In this document: one piece after another, positions 53,946 to 62,779 of the stretch
Layout: each line of letters opens with the position of its first letter
How positions within the stretch are numbered: position 1 is the stretch's first letter
NCBI GenBank assembly: GCA_937921865.1
Contig: CAKZWF010000045.1
Span: 16,069 to 80,068 of the forward strand
Length of the DNA: 64,000 nt
DNA from: an uncultured Pseudomonadales bacterium
GTDB taxonomy: Bacteria > Pseudomonadota > Gammaproteobacteria > Pseudomonadales > Azotimanducaceae
Direction of reading: 5' to 3'
Made by a program: the position numbers and the translations under genes
Notes under the pieces: model-generated
Told to the model about the DNA's origin: nothing
The model's input: only the letters and a program-made list of their open reading frames with translations
Databases searched by the model: none

Positions 53946-54779
53946 ATGGAACTGAAAGCGACCAGTCTGAGCATAGAAGACGGAATTGGCGTCATCACCT
54001 TGAATCGGCCACAGCGGCTGAACGCCTGGACCGGGCGTATGCACACAGAGTATCGCTGGTGTCTGGCAGAACTGGAGCAGACTGATGCCGTGCGGGCGAT
54101 TGTTATCACCGGTGCAGGGAGAGGCTTCTGCGTGGGCGGTGATGCCGAGGCGCTTGCGGGGCATGCCAGGAAGGGCGGTTATGATCCAGGCACACCGACC
54201 GAGATGGCGAGGCCAGGCTACGGCGTATCGGCTGAATTTGATGCCAGCTTTGCGTATCACTATGGGCTGAGCAAGCCCGTCATCGCCGCGATGAACGGAC
54301 CCGCCGCAGGCGTAGGTCTGGCGCTGGCGTGTTTCGCGGACATCCGTATTGCCGCCGCGGGAGCTAATTTCACCACCGCACATGGCAAACTCAACCTGCC
54401 CGCGGAGTACGGCCTTTCCTGGCTGCTGCCGCGAATGATCGGGCTGACCCGAGCCAACGACCTGCTGCTCACCAGTCGGAAATTCGCTGCCGAAGAAGCT
54501 CTGCAGCTGGGGCTGGTTAACAAGGTTGTCCCCGCGGATCAGGTGCTTACGGAAGCAGTCGACTATGCCCGCACGCTGATCACCACGGTTTCACCCCGGT
54601 CACTGGCAGAAACTCGTCGCCAGATCTATCGCGATCTGCATCGCAGCGTGCAGGCGTCTGTCGACGATTCAGAAGCGCTACTCAACGACATGATGCGTGA
54701 TGCGGACTATGCCGAAGGTGTCAGTGCTTTCCTGGAGAAGAGGCTGCCCGAGTGGGGTAAAGATAAGCTCGGCGGCTGA
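53946..54779 (+). CDS. Enoyl-CoA hydratase/isomerase family protein
   Basis: A 277-residue crotonase-fold protein. The two oxyanion-hole segments appear as GAGRGFCVGGD and NGPAAGVGLALACFADIRIA. The usual catalytic glutamate is likely the Glu in LPAEYGLSWLLPRMIG. The exact acyl-CoA substrate is unknown. It lies 70 bp after the TRAP binding protein and converges with the amidohydrolase gene, so it may be co-expressed with the transporter. Confidence 0.85.
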   Translation: MELKATSLSIEDGIGVITLNRPQRLNAWTGRMHTEYRWCLAELEQTDAVRAIVITGAGRGFCVGGDAEALAGHARKGGYDPGTPTEMARPGYGVSAEFDASFAYHYGLSKPVIAAMNGPAAGVGLALACFADIRIAAAGANFTTAHGKLNLPAEYGLSWLLPRMIGLTRANDLLLTSRKFAAEEALQLGLVNKVVPADQVLTEAVDYARTLITTVSPRSLAETRRQIYRDLHRSVQASVDDSEALLNDMMRDADYAEGVSAFLEKRLPEWGKDKLGG

Positions 54780-54782
54780 AAG

Positions 54783-55943
54783 TTACAAAGAGTCGAGCGG
54801 CTGACCGCGAACCCAGACGCCAACGGGACGACAGAGGTTTTTTAAGTCCGTCAGTGGGTTGCCATCGACAATGAGCAGATCGGCGCTCAGTCCTGTCGCT
54901 ATTCTGCCGGTTACCTCGCCTAAACCCAGCACGTCTGCGGACCGGCTGGTCGCCGTTGCGAGTGTGAACGCGTTACTGGTCGCGGTAAGTTGCTGGAAAA
55001 CGTCCAGTGCTCGAGGCAGGTCGTGGTGAAAAACGCCGGGAATGCCCGCATCCGTGGAGGCGATGATGCCGATATCGAGGGCAATCATGTCTCGCAGAGC
55101 GCGGCTGATCCGTTCACCGGTTGCGTTACCGAGCATGCGTTTCCAGCCAGCGTTTACCGTGGGTGATATTGCGATATGACCCTCGGCGATCAGTTCTGCG
55201 ACATCTTCGCGATAGTCACTTGCCCAGCCGTCTTTGCCTACCCAGGAACAGTGTTCGATGGTGGTGACCCCGGCAGTGGCGGCAGCGTTGATTCCTGCGG
55301 TGCCGTGGCAGTGGGCGGCTACGCCCAGACCTGCCTGTTCTGCCCGGGCCACAATCTGATTCAGCTGTGGAATGCTGAACTGAGGCTCCAGAGGCTGGCT
55401 GCCGCTGGTCATTCGACCGCCGGTGGCCATCACCTTGATCAGATCAACCTGGTGTTCCAGCTGGCGGTCGATCACCGCATTGATGTCGTCAATACTGTTT
55501 GCTTCGCCGCCCCAGAAGTGACAATGCCCGCCGCTGCTGGTCACTGGCTGGCCAGCACAGAGCAGCCGTGGGCCCTCGATTGATTCTTTGGCGATATCGT
55601 CGCGTAAGGCGAGCTCAAGCCAATGTCCCCCGCCGAGATCGCGAGCGGTGGTGATTCCCGCGTGAATCATATCTCGAGCCCGTCGGCGCATGGCGACCAT
55701 GTCCGGCACATCGTCTCGATCTGGCGGATTGCGTTTTTCAGGGTCTAAAACCATATGCACGTGAGCATCAATCAGACCGGGAATCGCCGTGGCGCCGGAA
55801 TAGTTGATGACCTTAGCATCTGCAGCCAGATCGCCGGCATCGCCGACCGCGGTAATTTGGGGTCCTTCGATACGAATCGCATCTGCGTCGCAGAACCCCT
55901 CACCGTTCCAGATGCGCAGCCCGGTCAGGGTCGTTGCCATCAT
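54783..55943 (-). CDS. Metal-dependent amidohydrolase, imidazolonepropionase/prolidase-like
   Basis: A 386-residue TIM-barrel hydrolase. The metal-binding HVH is in PGLIDAHVHMVLD, the bridging Lys in DLIKVMATGGRM, histidines in VAAHCHG and TIEHCSW, and the late Asp in IASTDAGIPG. It belongs to the group of Xaa-Pro dipeptidase-like and imidazolonepropionase-like enzymes. The substrate is not predictable. It overlaps dctM by 4 nt, which ties it to the TRAP permease operon. Confidence 0.85.
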   Translation of the reverse strand: MMATTLTGLRIWNGEGFCDADAIRIEGPQITAVGDAGDLAADAKVINYSGATAIPGLIDAHVHMVLDPEKRNPPDRDDVPDMVAMRRRARDMIHAGITTARDLGGGHWLELALRDDIAKESIEGPRLLCAGQPVTSSGGHCHFWGGEANSIDDINAVIDRQLEHQVDLIKVMATGGRMTSGSQPLEPQFSIPQLNQIVARAEQAGLGVAAHCHGTAGINAAATAGVTTIEHCSWVGKDGWASDYREDVAELIAEGHIAISPTVNAGWKRMLGNATGERISRALRDMIALDIGIIASTDAGIPGVFHHDLPRALDVFQQLTATSNAFTLATATSRSADVLGLGEVTGRIATGLSADLLIVDGNPLTDLKNLCRPVGVWVRGQPLDSL

Positions 55944-57301
55944 CGTAAAACCTCCGGCAGCCAGGTCGCCAGAGCAGGCCAGGCGACAAGCAGGCCGATG
56001 AGTATCAGCTGCAGCAGGATAAAAGGCACTACGCCGCGGTAAATGTCAGTGGTTGGTATCGAAGCTGGAGTGACGCCGCGGAGGTAGAACAGCGCAAATC
56101 CGAACGGCGGTGTCAGAAAAGAGGTCTGCAGATTGGCTGCGAGCAGGACACCGAGCCAGATTGGGTCGACACCCATTGCCATCAGAACCGGACCGACAAT
56201 GGGCACGACTACAAAAGTGATTTCGATGAAATCAAGCATGAAGCCGAGCAAGAACACCACCAGCATGACCAGTGCGAGCGCCGTCCAGGTGCCCCCGGGC
56301 AGGCCCATGAACAGTTCATGCACCAGATCGTCGCCCCCGTAGCCTCGAAATACTAAAGAAAACAGCGATGCGCCAATCAGGATGAAGAACACCATCGCTG
56401 TGGTCTGCATCGTCGACAGACAGATTGCTCTGAGATTGTCGACGCTCAGGCGGCGATAAGCGGCTGCCAGCAGCAGCGCGCCGCTGGCCCCTACCCCGGC
56501 CGCCTCGGTGGGTGTTGCCAGGCCACCGAGGATTGATCCGAGGACGGCGATGATCAGCAGCAGCGGTGGTGCCAGACCTTTGAACAACGTGCCAAAAGGT
56601 GGTTTTGTCCGCTGGCTGGTGGCGGGCACCCGACTGCCGCGGAATATCGCGAGCCAGGCGGTATAGAGGGCATACAGCCCCACAAGGACCAGTCCGGGCA
56701 GCAGCGCACCGGCAAACAGGTCGCCAACAGAAATCGTGTCTGGGGCAAAGTTGCCCTGGGCGAGCTGAGATTGCTGGTATGCGTTCGCCAGCACGTCACC
56801 AAGCAGTATCAGAGCAATAGAGGGGGGGACGAGTTGACCCAGCGTGCCGGTGGCCGATATCACGCCAGTGGCGTAGCGGCGATCGTAACCTTGTTCGATC
56901 ATGGTTGGCAGGGACATCAGACCCATCGTCACCACGGTGGCGCCAACGATACCCGTGCTGGCGGCCATCAGTGCGCCGACGGCAATGACTCCAAACCCCA
57001 GACCACCCCGCAGGCTGCCGAACAGTGCAGATAAGCTGCGCAGAAGATTCTCCGCGATACGGGTTTTCTCCAGCACCACGCCCATGAACACGAATAGCGG
57101 CACGGCAATCATGGTCTGATTGGTGACAATGCCGAACAGTCGATTGGGGATGAAGCCGAGATCAGCAGCGGTGAATGTGCCGGTGAGAATTCCGCCAAAG
57201 GCAAACAGCAGCGAGACCCCGGCGAGACTCAGCGCGACCGAGTAGCCTGCCAGCAGGACTGCGAACACGACCAGAAACATGAATAGAGGCAGCCACTCCA
57301 T
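55940..57301 (-). CDS. TRAP transporter large permease subunit (DctM family)
   Basis: A 453-residue polytopic permease of about 12-13 helices. Typical stretches are PLFVFMGVVLEKTRIAENLL, GLMSLPTMIEQGYDRRYA, SGTLGQLVPPSIALILLGD-like core (here ATGTLGQLVPPSIAL) and FLTPPFGFALFYLRGV. It overlaps DctQ by one nt and the amidohydrolase by 4 nt. It works with the binding protein at 52.8 kb for sodium-driven uptake. Confidence 0.93.
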   Translation of the reverse strand: MEWLPLFMFLVVFAVLLAGYSVALSLAGVSLLFAFGGILTGTFTAADLGFIPNRLFGIVTNQTMIAVPLFVFMGVVLEKTRIAENLLRSLSALFGSLRGGLGFGVIAVGALMAASTGIVGATVVTMGLMSLPTMIEQGYDRRYATGVISATGTLGQLVPPSIALILLGDVLANAYQQSQLAQGNFAPDTISVGDLFAGALLPGLVLVGLYALYTAWLAIFRGSRVPATSQRTKPPFGTLFKGLAPPLLLIIAVLGSILGGLATPTEAAGVGASGALLLAAAYRRLSVDNLRAICLSTMQTTAMVFFILIGASLFSLVFRGYGGDDLVHELFMGLPGGTWTALALVMLVVFLLGFMLDFIEITFVVVPIVGPVLMAMGVDPIWLGVLLAANLQTSFLTPPFGFALFYLRGVTPASIPTTDIYRGVVPFILLQLILIGLLVAWPALATWLPEVLR

Positions 57302-57822
57302 CAGTCTGGCGCAACCTGGTCGGTTCGGTCTGTGAGGGGAGCTTTCAGCTGGGGGATCAGGCGAACGACTTCGGCGAGGCCTTGCAGCAGAAGCAGGGCA
57401 GCAGTGAGCGGAATCAGGGATTTCAGCAAAAACAGACCGGGAATACCGCCGACTTCGCTAGAGCCTTCCAGGACCCGCCAGGATGACGCGACGTATGGCA
57501 GGCTGAAGACGAGAATTGTTACGCACACCGGACCGAGAAACAGCAGGTGGCCAAGCACATCTACCCAGGCTCTGCCGCGATTGCCCAGTCGCTCGGCAAA
57601 CACATCGACTCGAACATGGGCATCGTGTTTCAGCGCGTAAGGAATACCCAGCATGAACACCACAGCGTGCATGTACATGATCGACTCCTGCGCGATGATT
57701 GAGCCGGTGTTGAAAACGTAGCGAAGAATCACGACGGTGAGAGTTGTCAGCGCCATCACCAGCGTCAGCCAGGCGATGGTCCGACCCAGTGTTTCAGTGA
57801 GGTTGCCGATCCAGGTTGTCAG
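57301..57822 (-). CDS. TRAP transporter small permease subunit (DctQ family), non-canonical start
   Basis: A four-helix partner of DctM. The nearest canonical start, GTG at 57759, would delete half of the first membrane helix. In-frame codons upstream read WIGNLTETLGRTIAWLTLV, a normal DctQ beginning, up to an in-frame stop. The only plausible starts are CTG at 57822, which overlaps the ubiA stop as CTGA and gives 173 residues (used here), or ATC at 57810. Later helices contain AQESIMYMHAVVFMLGIPYAL and HVRVDVFAERL. The family is sure and the start is not. Confidence 0.85.
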   Translation of the reverse strand: MTTWIGNLTETLGRTIAWLTLVMALTTLTVVILRYVFNTGSIIAQESIMYMHAVVFMLGIPYALKHDAHVRVDVFAERLGNRGRAWVDVLGHLLFLGPVCVTILVFSLPYVASSWRVLEGSSEVGGIPGLFLLKSLIPLTAALLLLQGLAEVVRLIPQLKAPLTDRTDQVAPD

Positions 57823-58700
57823 AGGCTGGAACCGATCAACATGGGTGCCAGGGTCAGTTCAGTGACGATCCCGGCAAACAGCGCAAAACCCACCCAGACA
57901 TTGTTTGCGAAAGCGCTGAAGCATCGGGTCTGGTCCCGGTCGCGAATCAGGTATTGCTGGTAGCCAAATAACCCTGCGGCTACGCTGACACCAAGATAGT
58001 AGAAGTAGCTGTAGCCCAGCTGCTCACCCAGCAGCGACAGCGTGACCAGCGCGCTTAACTGGAGGATGCCAATCATCACCCGGTCAGCGTTACCAAACAG
58101 GATGGCCGTCGACTTGATGCCGATTTTCAGATCATCCTCACGGTCGACCATTGCATACATGGTGTCGTAGGCGACGATCCACAGCAGACTGGCGATGAAA
58201 AACAGCCAGGCTTCGACTGGCACATGTCCCTGCACTGCGCTGAAAGCCATCACCAGCCCCCAACTGAATGCAGCACCCAGGACTACCTGGGGCAGATAGG
58301 TCCAACGCTTCATGAAAGGATAGATCACCGCGATAGCCAATCCGGCCACAGCCAGCCAGCGGGTCAGTGGATTCAAGAAAATCAGCAGTAACGACGCCAG
58401 CCCTCCCAGCACCGCGAAGAAAGCGATCGCGTTGCGGGTGCTGAGGGCGCCCCGGGCTAAAGGCCGCTCGAGGGTTCTGGAAACATGACCGTCCAAGCCA
58501 CGGTCGGCAATATCGTTGACTACGCAGCCCGCCGCCCGCATCAGTAGCGTGCCGATGCTGAAGACGACCAGCAGACCCACAGACGGCAAGCCATTGCTGG
58601 CAATCCACAGTGCTGCGAGGGTTGGCCAGAGCAGCAGCAAGGTCCCGACCGGGCGGTCGAAGCGGGCTAGCTTGAAATAGGGCTCGATGGTGCTGTTCAT
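57819..58700 (-). CDS. ubiA: 4-hydroxybenzoate octaprenyltransferase
   Basis: Prenylates 4-hydroxybenzoate in ubiquinone synthesis, in the inner membrane. The 293 residues hold the two aspartate-rich motifs NDIADRGLD and DREDDLKIGIKST and about nine helices. No ubiC (chorismate lyase) gene is adjacent. It is divergent from the rubredoxin gene. Its stop overlaps the presumed dctQ start by 4 nt. Confidence 0.96.
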   Translation of the reverse strand: MNSTIEPYFKLARFDRPVGTLLLLWPTLAALWIASNGLPSVGLLVVFSIGTLLMRAAGCVVNDIADRGLDGHVSRTLERPLARGALSTRNAIAFFAVLGGLASLLLIFLNPLTRWLAVAGLAIAVIYPFMKRWTYLPQVVLGAAFSWGLVMAFSAVQGHVPVEAWLFFIASLLWIVAYDTMYAMVDREDDLKIGIKSTAILFGNADRVMIGILQLSALVTLSLLGEQLGYSYFYYLGVSVAAGLFGYQQYLIRDRDQTRCFSAFANNVWVGFALFAGIVTELTLAPMLIGSSL

Positions 58701-58841
58701 GATCGTTCTGGATCGCTGTGGCGGCGCAGTTTAGCGCTCTTCGCAGTAGGCTGACACAGGCATGCGAATTGATTTTTCCCTTTCACACAAGTAGGTTATC
58801 GCGCCTTCGGCCCCAGGGCATTAAAGGCTAGTAAAGAAAGC

Positions 58842-59009
58842 ATGAAGAAGTGGCAGTGTATCGTCTGTGGTTGGATCTACGACGAGGCAGAAGGTTGTGA
58901 AGAAGAAGGCGTAGCGCCAGGCACTGCCTGGGAAAATGTCCCGGAAGACTTCGTCTGTCCGGAGTGTGGGGTCAGCAAAGAAGACTTCGAAATGATAGAG
59001 GTCGGCTGA
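58842..59009 (+). CDS. Rubredoxin
   Basis: A 55-residue iron protein. The four ligands are in [13 protein letters not shown] and [11 protein letters not shown], with [14 protein letters not shown] between, the usual rubredoxin layout. It transfers electrons, for instance to alkane hydroxylases or peroxide-reducing enzymes, but no partner gene is adjacent. In Pseudomonas rubredoxin genes also lie near ubiA and recG. It precedes the symporter by 13 nt. Confidence 0.96.
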   Translation: MKKWQCIVCGWIYDEAEGCEEEGVAPGTAWENVPEDFVCPECGVSKEDFEMIEVG

Positions 59010-59022
59010 GCCGGAATCGACT

Positions 59023-60294
59023 ATGAACCTGACCGTTAGAATTCTCCTTAGTATGGCGGCAGGCGTTGTCGTAGGGCTGCTGGTTCAGAGCGGCGGCTTT
59101 GCCCCCGAGCACTGGTTGCGGGCTGGCTTTGTTGACGGACTGCTCGATGCGGGTGGGTCAATCTTTATCCGAAGCCTGCAGCTGATGGTGGTGCCTCTGG
59201 TGCTGGTGTCGCTGATTTGCGGTGCCTCCAGCCTTGGCAGTCACGGTAATATGGGCCGGGTTGGACTTAAAACCATTGGTCTGTATCTGCTGACCACGGC
59301 GATTGCGATTACCATCGCGCTGCTGTTGGCGCTGGTTGTAGCCCCGGGAGAAAGTGCAGGCGCTGCGAACATCGTCCTGGCTGAGTTCACGCCTAAAGAG
59401 CCGACCTCCATCAAAGATACTCTGGTCAACGTATTTCCGAAGAATCCGGTGGCGGCGATGGCCAGCGGCAACATGCTGCAGGTCATTGTCTTCGCCCTGC
59501 TGTTCGGTGTTGCGCTGAGCCGGACCGGCGAAGCCGGAGCCCGAGTCGCGGCAAGTTTCAATGACCTCAATGAGGTCATGATGAAGCTCATCACCATGCT
59601 TATTCAGCTGGCGCCGATTGGCGTGTTCTGCCTGATGGCCGAGATGTTCTCCAACGTCGGCTGGCAGGAAATCTATAAACTCCTGGCGTATTTCCTGACC
59701 GTGTTAGCCGCTCTACTGATCCACGCGGCCATCGTTTACCCGTCGCTGTTGACTCTGCTGGGTCGGGTAAATCCGCTGGTCTTCTATAAAAAGATGCGGG
59801 AGCCCATGCTCGTTGCGTTCAGTACTTCTTCCAGCGGCGCGACATTGCCGGTGACTCTTCGCACCGTTGAAAAACGCGTTGGCGTGAAGAATGAAGTCGC
59901 AGCCTTCGCGGTACCTCTAGGCGCGACCATCAACATGGATGGCACCGCCATCATGCAGGGTGTCGCGACCGTATTCATTGCCCAGTTCTACATGATCGAT
60001 CTGACCATGGGCGACTACCTGATGGTGATTCTGACCGCGACCATGGCGTCTATCGGGACTGCGGGCGTCCCGGGTGTTGGTCTGATCATGCTGTCCATGG
60101 TGCTCACTCAGGTGGGCCTGCCAGTGGAAGGTATCATGCTGATCATCGGCATCGACCGGCTGCTGGATATGATGCGTACTGCAGTGAACATTGCCGGTGA
60201 CGGCGCGGTGTCGACCATCGTGGCGCGTAGCGAGAACGATCTGGATATGGATGTTTTCAACGACCCTGAAGCCGGACGGGTGATCGAAAAGTAG
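59023..60294 (+). CDS. Dicarboxylate/amino acid:cation symporter (DAACS family)
   Basis: A 423-residue secondary transporter of the GltP/DctA family. The serine-rich hairpin-loop motif reads FSTSSSGATLPVTLR, followed by AVPLGATINMDGTAIMQGVA and the C-terminal GIDRLLDMMRTAVNIAGDG. It would import glutamate, aspartate or C4-dicarboxylates. Sequence alone does not separate these. It follows rubredoxin closely and converges with recG. Confidence 0.93.
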   Translation: MNLTVRILLSMAAGVVVGLLVQSGGFAPEHWLRAGFVDGLLDAGGSIFIRSLQLMVVPLVLVSLICGASSLGSHGNMGRVGLKTIGLYLLTTAIAITIALLLALVVAPGESAGAANIVLAEFTPKEPTSIKDTLVNVFPKNPVAAMASGNMLQVIVFALLFGVALSRTGEAGARVAASFNDLNEVMMKLITMLIQLAPIGVFCLMAEMFSNVGWQEIYKLLAYFLTVLAALLIHAAIVYPSLLTLLGRVNPLVFYKKMREPMLVAFSTSSSGATLPVTLRTVEKRVGVKNEVAAFAVPLGATINMDGTAIMQGVATVFIAQFYMIDLTMGDYLMVILTATMASIGTAGVPGVGLIMLSMVLTQVGLPVEGIMLIIGIDRLLDMMRTAVNIAGDGAVSTIVARSENDLDMDVFNDPEAGRVIEK

Positions 60295-60298
60295 CGGC

Positions 60299-62305
60299 TC
60301 AGACAGCACTTTCGGTAGTTTCTTCCGGCGCCCAGATCTTCAGCAACCGGGCGGCAACCTCAGGTTCGTTGCTGAGCAACTGATCTCCGCGAGTGACTAC
60401 CTGGGGGATCAAGTGGGCGTGCACGGCCAGATCGGCAATTCGAAACTGCTGCTCTCCGGTTTGTCGGGTGCCGAGCAGGTCACCCGGGCCGCGCAGCTCC
60501 AGATCCTTTTCGGCGATGTAGAAACCATCCTGACTGTCGCGCATTACCTGCAGCCGGGTTTTCCCGGCCTGCGACAGTGGACTGCCGTAGAGCAGAATAC
60601 AGTGAGAGCGGACGCTGCCTCGACCGACCCGACCGCGCAGCTGATGCAGTTGCGAAAGACCCATTCGTTCGGGGTTTTCTATGACCATCAACGTTGCATT
60701 GGGGACATCGACCCCGACCTCTACCACGGTGGTCGCCAGCAGTAGCTGGATCTCTCCGGCTTTGAACCGCGCCATCACGCTGGCCTTCTCCGCACTTGGC
60801 ATCCGGCCGTGCAACATGGCGATTTGTGCACCTGGTAAGCCGTCATTCAGTAGTCCGGACAGGGTCTCCACGGACATCGCGCTGAGCTGTTCAGAATCGT
60901 CGATCAGCGGACAAACCCAGTAGGCCTGTTCGCCTTTTTCCAGCAGCTGCGCAACTCGGCTAAAAATATCCTCGCGGCGCTGATCGGATAGCACCGCCGT
61001 TTCAATGGGCTGGCGCCCTTTCGGAAGCTCGTCGATGACTGAAACGGCCATATCCGCATAGAGTGCCATGGTCAGGGTGCGTGGAATTGGTGTCGCGGTC
61101 ATGACCAGCTGATGTGGCAGTTGCCCTTTGGCACGCAGCGCCATGCGCTGATGCACGCCAAACCGATGCTGCTCATCGACAATGGTCAGAGCCAGGGTTC
61201 GGAAGGACACCTGCTGTTGAAACAGCGCATGGGTACCAACGGCAACAAGCGCGCGCCCGCTGGCGATTGCTTCGAGCGATTCTCGGCGCGCCGCCGCGCT
61301 CTGAGAGCCGGTGAGGTGGACCACCTCAATGCCCAGTGGCGACAGCCAGTCACGGAAGTTGAGGTAGTGCTGCTCAGCGAGAATTTCTGTTGGCGCCATA
61401 AGTGCGGTCTGAGCCTGATGTTCACTGGCACGAATGGCAGCAAACGCCGCGATCACGGTTTTTCCGGAGCCCACGTCACCCTGCAGCAGCCGCAGCATCG
61501 GCTCAGTTTTTTCCAGATCTTCGAGTACCTCTTTCAGCACTCGACGCTGAGCGCCGGTCAGCTGGAAGCCCAGGTTGGTCAGCAGGCGCCGACCGAGCTG
61601 TTGTGCTGGCGGCAGTGCCCGGGTGCCAAGCTCCGCCCGCAGAGCCTGTCGTCGCCGCATCACCAGGTAGTAGGCGGTGAGCTCATCTATTGCGAGCCGT
61701 TCCTGGCAGGCGGCAATGTCGGTGGCCGTGGTATCGGTGGGTGGTTGATGAAGTGTCTGCAGTGACTGATAAGGCAGACCGTCATCGTCGGGTAAACCCT
61801 GATCCAGAACCTGACCCACCAGGGCTCGCAGGCGGGTTTGACCCAGGCCTTTGGTGGTTGGATAAACCGGGGTGAGAGCGTGTTCCAGAGCGGGTGCTGC
61901 ACCGCTGAAAATCCGGTACTCGGGGTGGACGATCTCAAAACCTTCTCTCCCAAGCCGGACCTGGCCGAAACAGCGTACCCGGACACCCGGTTGCAGGCTC
62001 TGCTGCTGATTTCTGGCGAAGTGAAAGAAACGTAGATTCAGAAAACCGGTTTCGTCTTGAATAGTGACCAGTAGGCTGCGTTGCCGGCCAAAGGTAATCC
62101 GGGCTGCCACAATCTCTCCTTCTACCAGACACTCAGCCTCGCTGGTCAGTGCCCCCAACTCAACGAGACGTGAGCGATCCTGGTAGCGTCGAGGCAGATG
62201 CAGGAGCAGGTCGAGAGTGGTGGAGACGCCCAGTTTGCCAAGCTTTTCCGCCAGGCTTGGCCCAACCCCTTTGAGGCTGGTAACTGGCAGAGTCGAAAAG
62301 GCCAA
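60299..62305 (-). CDS. recG: ATP-dependent DNA helicase RecG
   Basis: A fork-reversal helicase of 668 residues. The wedge domain starts LPVTSLKGVGPSLAEKLG. The helicase core has GDVGSGKTV (motif I), VDEQHRFG (motif II) and QLRGRVGRG (motif VI). The start is TTG at 62305, directly after the 18-bp repeat array. An ATG four codons earlier is followed by an in-frame TGA. No good Shine-Dalgarno was seen. Confidence 0.95.
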   Translation of the reverse strand: MAFSTLPVTSLKGVGPSLAEKLGKLGVSTTLDLLLHLPRRYQDRSRLVELGALTSEAECLVEGEIVAARITFGRQRSLLVTIQDETGFLNLRFFHFARNQQQSLQPGVRVRCFGQVRLGREGFEIVHPEYRIFSGAAPALEHALTPVYPTTKGLGQTRLRALVGQVLDQGLPDDDGLPYQSLQTLHQPPTDTTATDIAACQERLAIDELTAYYLVMRRRQALRAELGTRALPPAQQLGRRLLTNLGFQLTGAQRRVLKEVLEDLEKTEPMLRLLQGDVGSGKTVIAAFAAIRASEHQAQTALMAPTEILAEQHYLNFRDWLSPLGIEVVHLTGSQSAAARRESLEAIASGRALVAVGTHALFQQQVSFRTLALTIVDEQHRFGVHQRMALRAKGQLPHQLVMTATPIPRTLTMALYADMAVSVIDELPKGRQPIETAVLSDQRREDIFSRVAQLLEKGEQAYWVCPLIDDSEQLSAMSVETLSGLLNDGLPGAQIAMLHGRMPSAEKASVMARFKAGEIQLLLATTVVEVGVDVPNATLMVIENPERMGLSQLHQLRGRVGRGSVRSHCILLYGSPLSQAGKTRLQVMRDSQDGFYIAEKDLELRGPGDLLGTRQTGEQQFRIADLAVHAHLIPQVVTRGDQLLSNEPEVAARLLKIWAPEETTESAV

Positions 62306-62310
62306 TCAGG

Positions 62311-62400
62311 TGCTCATGGCTCTTAATCTGCTCAAGGCTGTTAACCCGCTCAAGGCTGTTAATTCGCTCAAGGCTGTTGATCCGCTCAAGGCTGTGGCAC
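62311..62400 (-). repeat. Five 18-bp tandem repeats filling the ridA-recG gap
   Basis: On the plus strand five consecutive 18-bp units begin at 62311, 62329, 62347, 62365 and 62383. The second reads TGCTCAAGGCTGTTAACC. The unit differs from that of the atpC array (CGCTGAAGGCTCTTTACC) at only a few positions. The outer units are more diverged. On the minus strand, the unit at 62383 contains the ridA TGA, and each following unit again presents TGA in that frame. The array ends 5 bp before the recG start. Confidence 0.95.
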
Positions 62401-62778
62401 CGCCATTACGGCCTCGACTTCCACCGCCGCGTCTTTAGGCAGAGCGGCTACACCTATGGCGGCGCGGGCAGGATAGGGTTCGCTGAAGCGCTCACTCATG
62501 ACCTCGTTGACGATCTGAAAGTTGCCGAGATCCACTAGATACACGTTCACTTTGACCAGGTCGGCCAGACTGCCGCCTGCGGCATGTGCGACCGCGGCCA
62601 GATTGTCGAAGACCTGCTGGGTCTGGACCCTGACGTCATCACTGACCAGGGCCATGGTTTGTGGATCAAGTGGAATCTGCCCGGACAGAAATACCAGCCC
62701 ACCAGTGGCCACAGCCTGGGAGTAGGTGCCTATCGCCGCGGGAGCCTGGTCGGTGTTGATCACTTTAGTGTTGGACAT
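62386..62778 (-). CDS. ridA: 2-iminobutanoate/2-iminopropanoate deaminase RidA
   Basis: A 130-residue trimeric enzyme that removes reactive enamines formed by PLP enzymes. It shows the family blocks [19 protein letters not shown] and the active-site arginine in [13 protein letters not shown]. It lies 1 nt after spoT on the same strand, the common spoT-ridA-recG order. Its stop codon is inside the 18-bp repeat array. Confidence 0.96.
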   Translation of the reverse strand: MSNTKVINTDQAPAAIGTYSQAVATGGLVFLSGQIPLDPQTMALVSDDVRVQTQQVFDNLAAVAHAAGGSLADLVKVNVYLVDLGNFQIVNEVMSERFSEPYPARAAIGVAALPKDAAVEVEAVMAVPQP

Positions 62779-62779
62779 A

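Noticed and set aside
62217..62438. Plus-strand open frame encoding repeated LKAV-type hexapeptides through the ridA-recG array
   Set aside because: It arises from the 18-bp period being a multiple of three, overlaps recG and ridA on the other strand, and has no ribosome-binding site.
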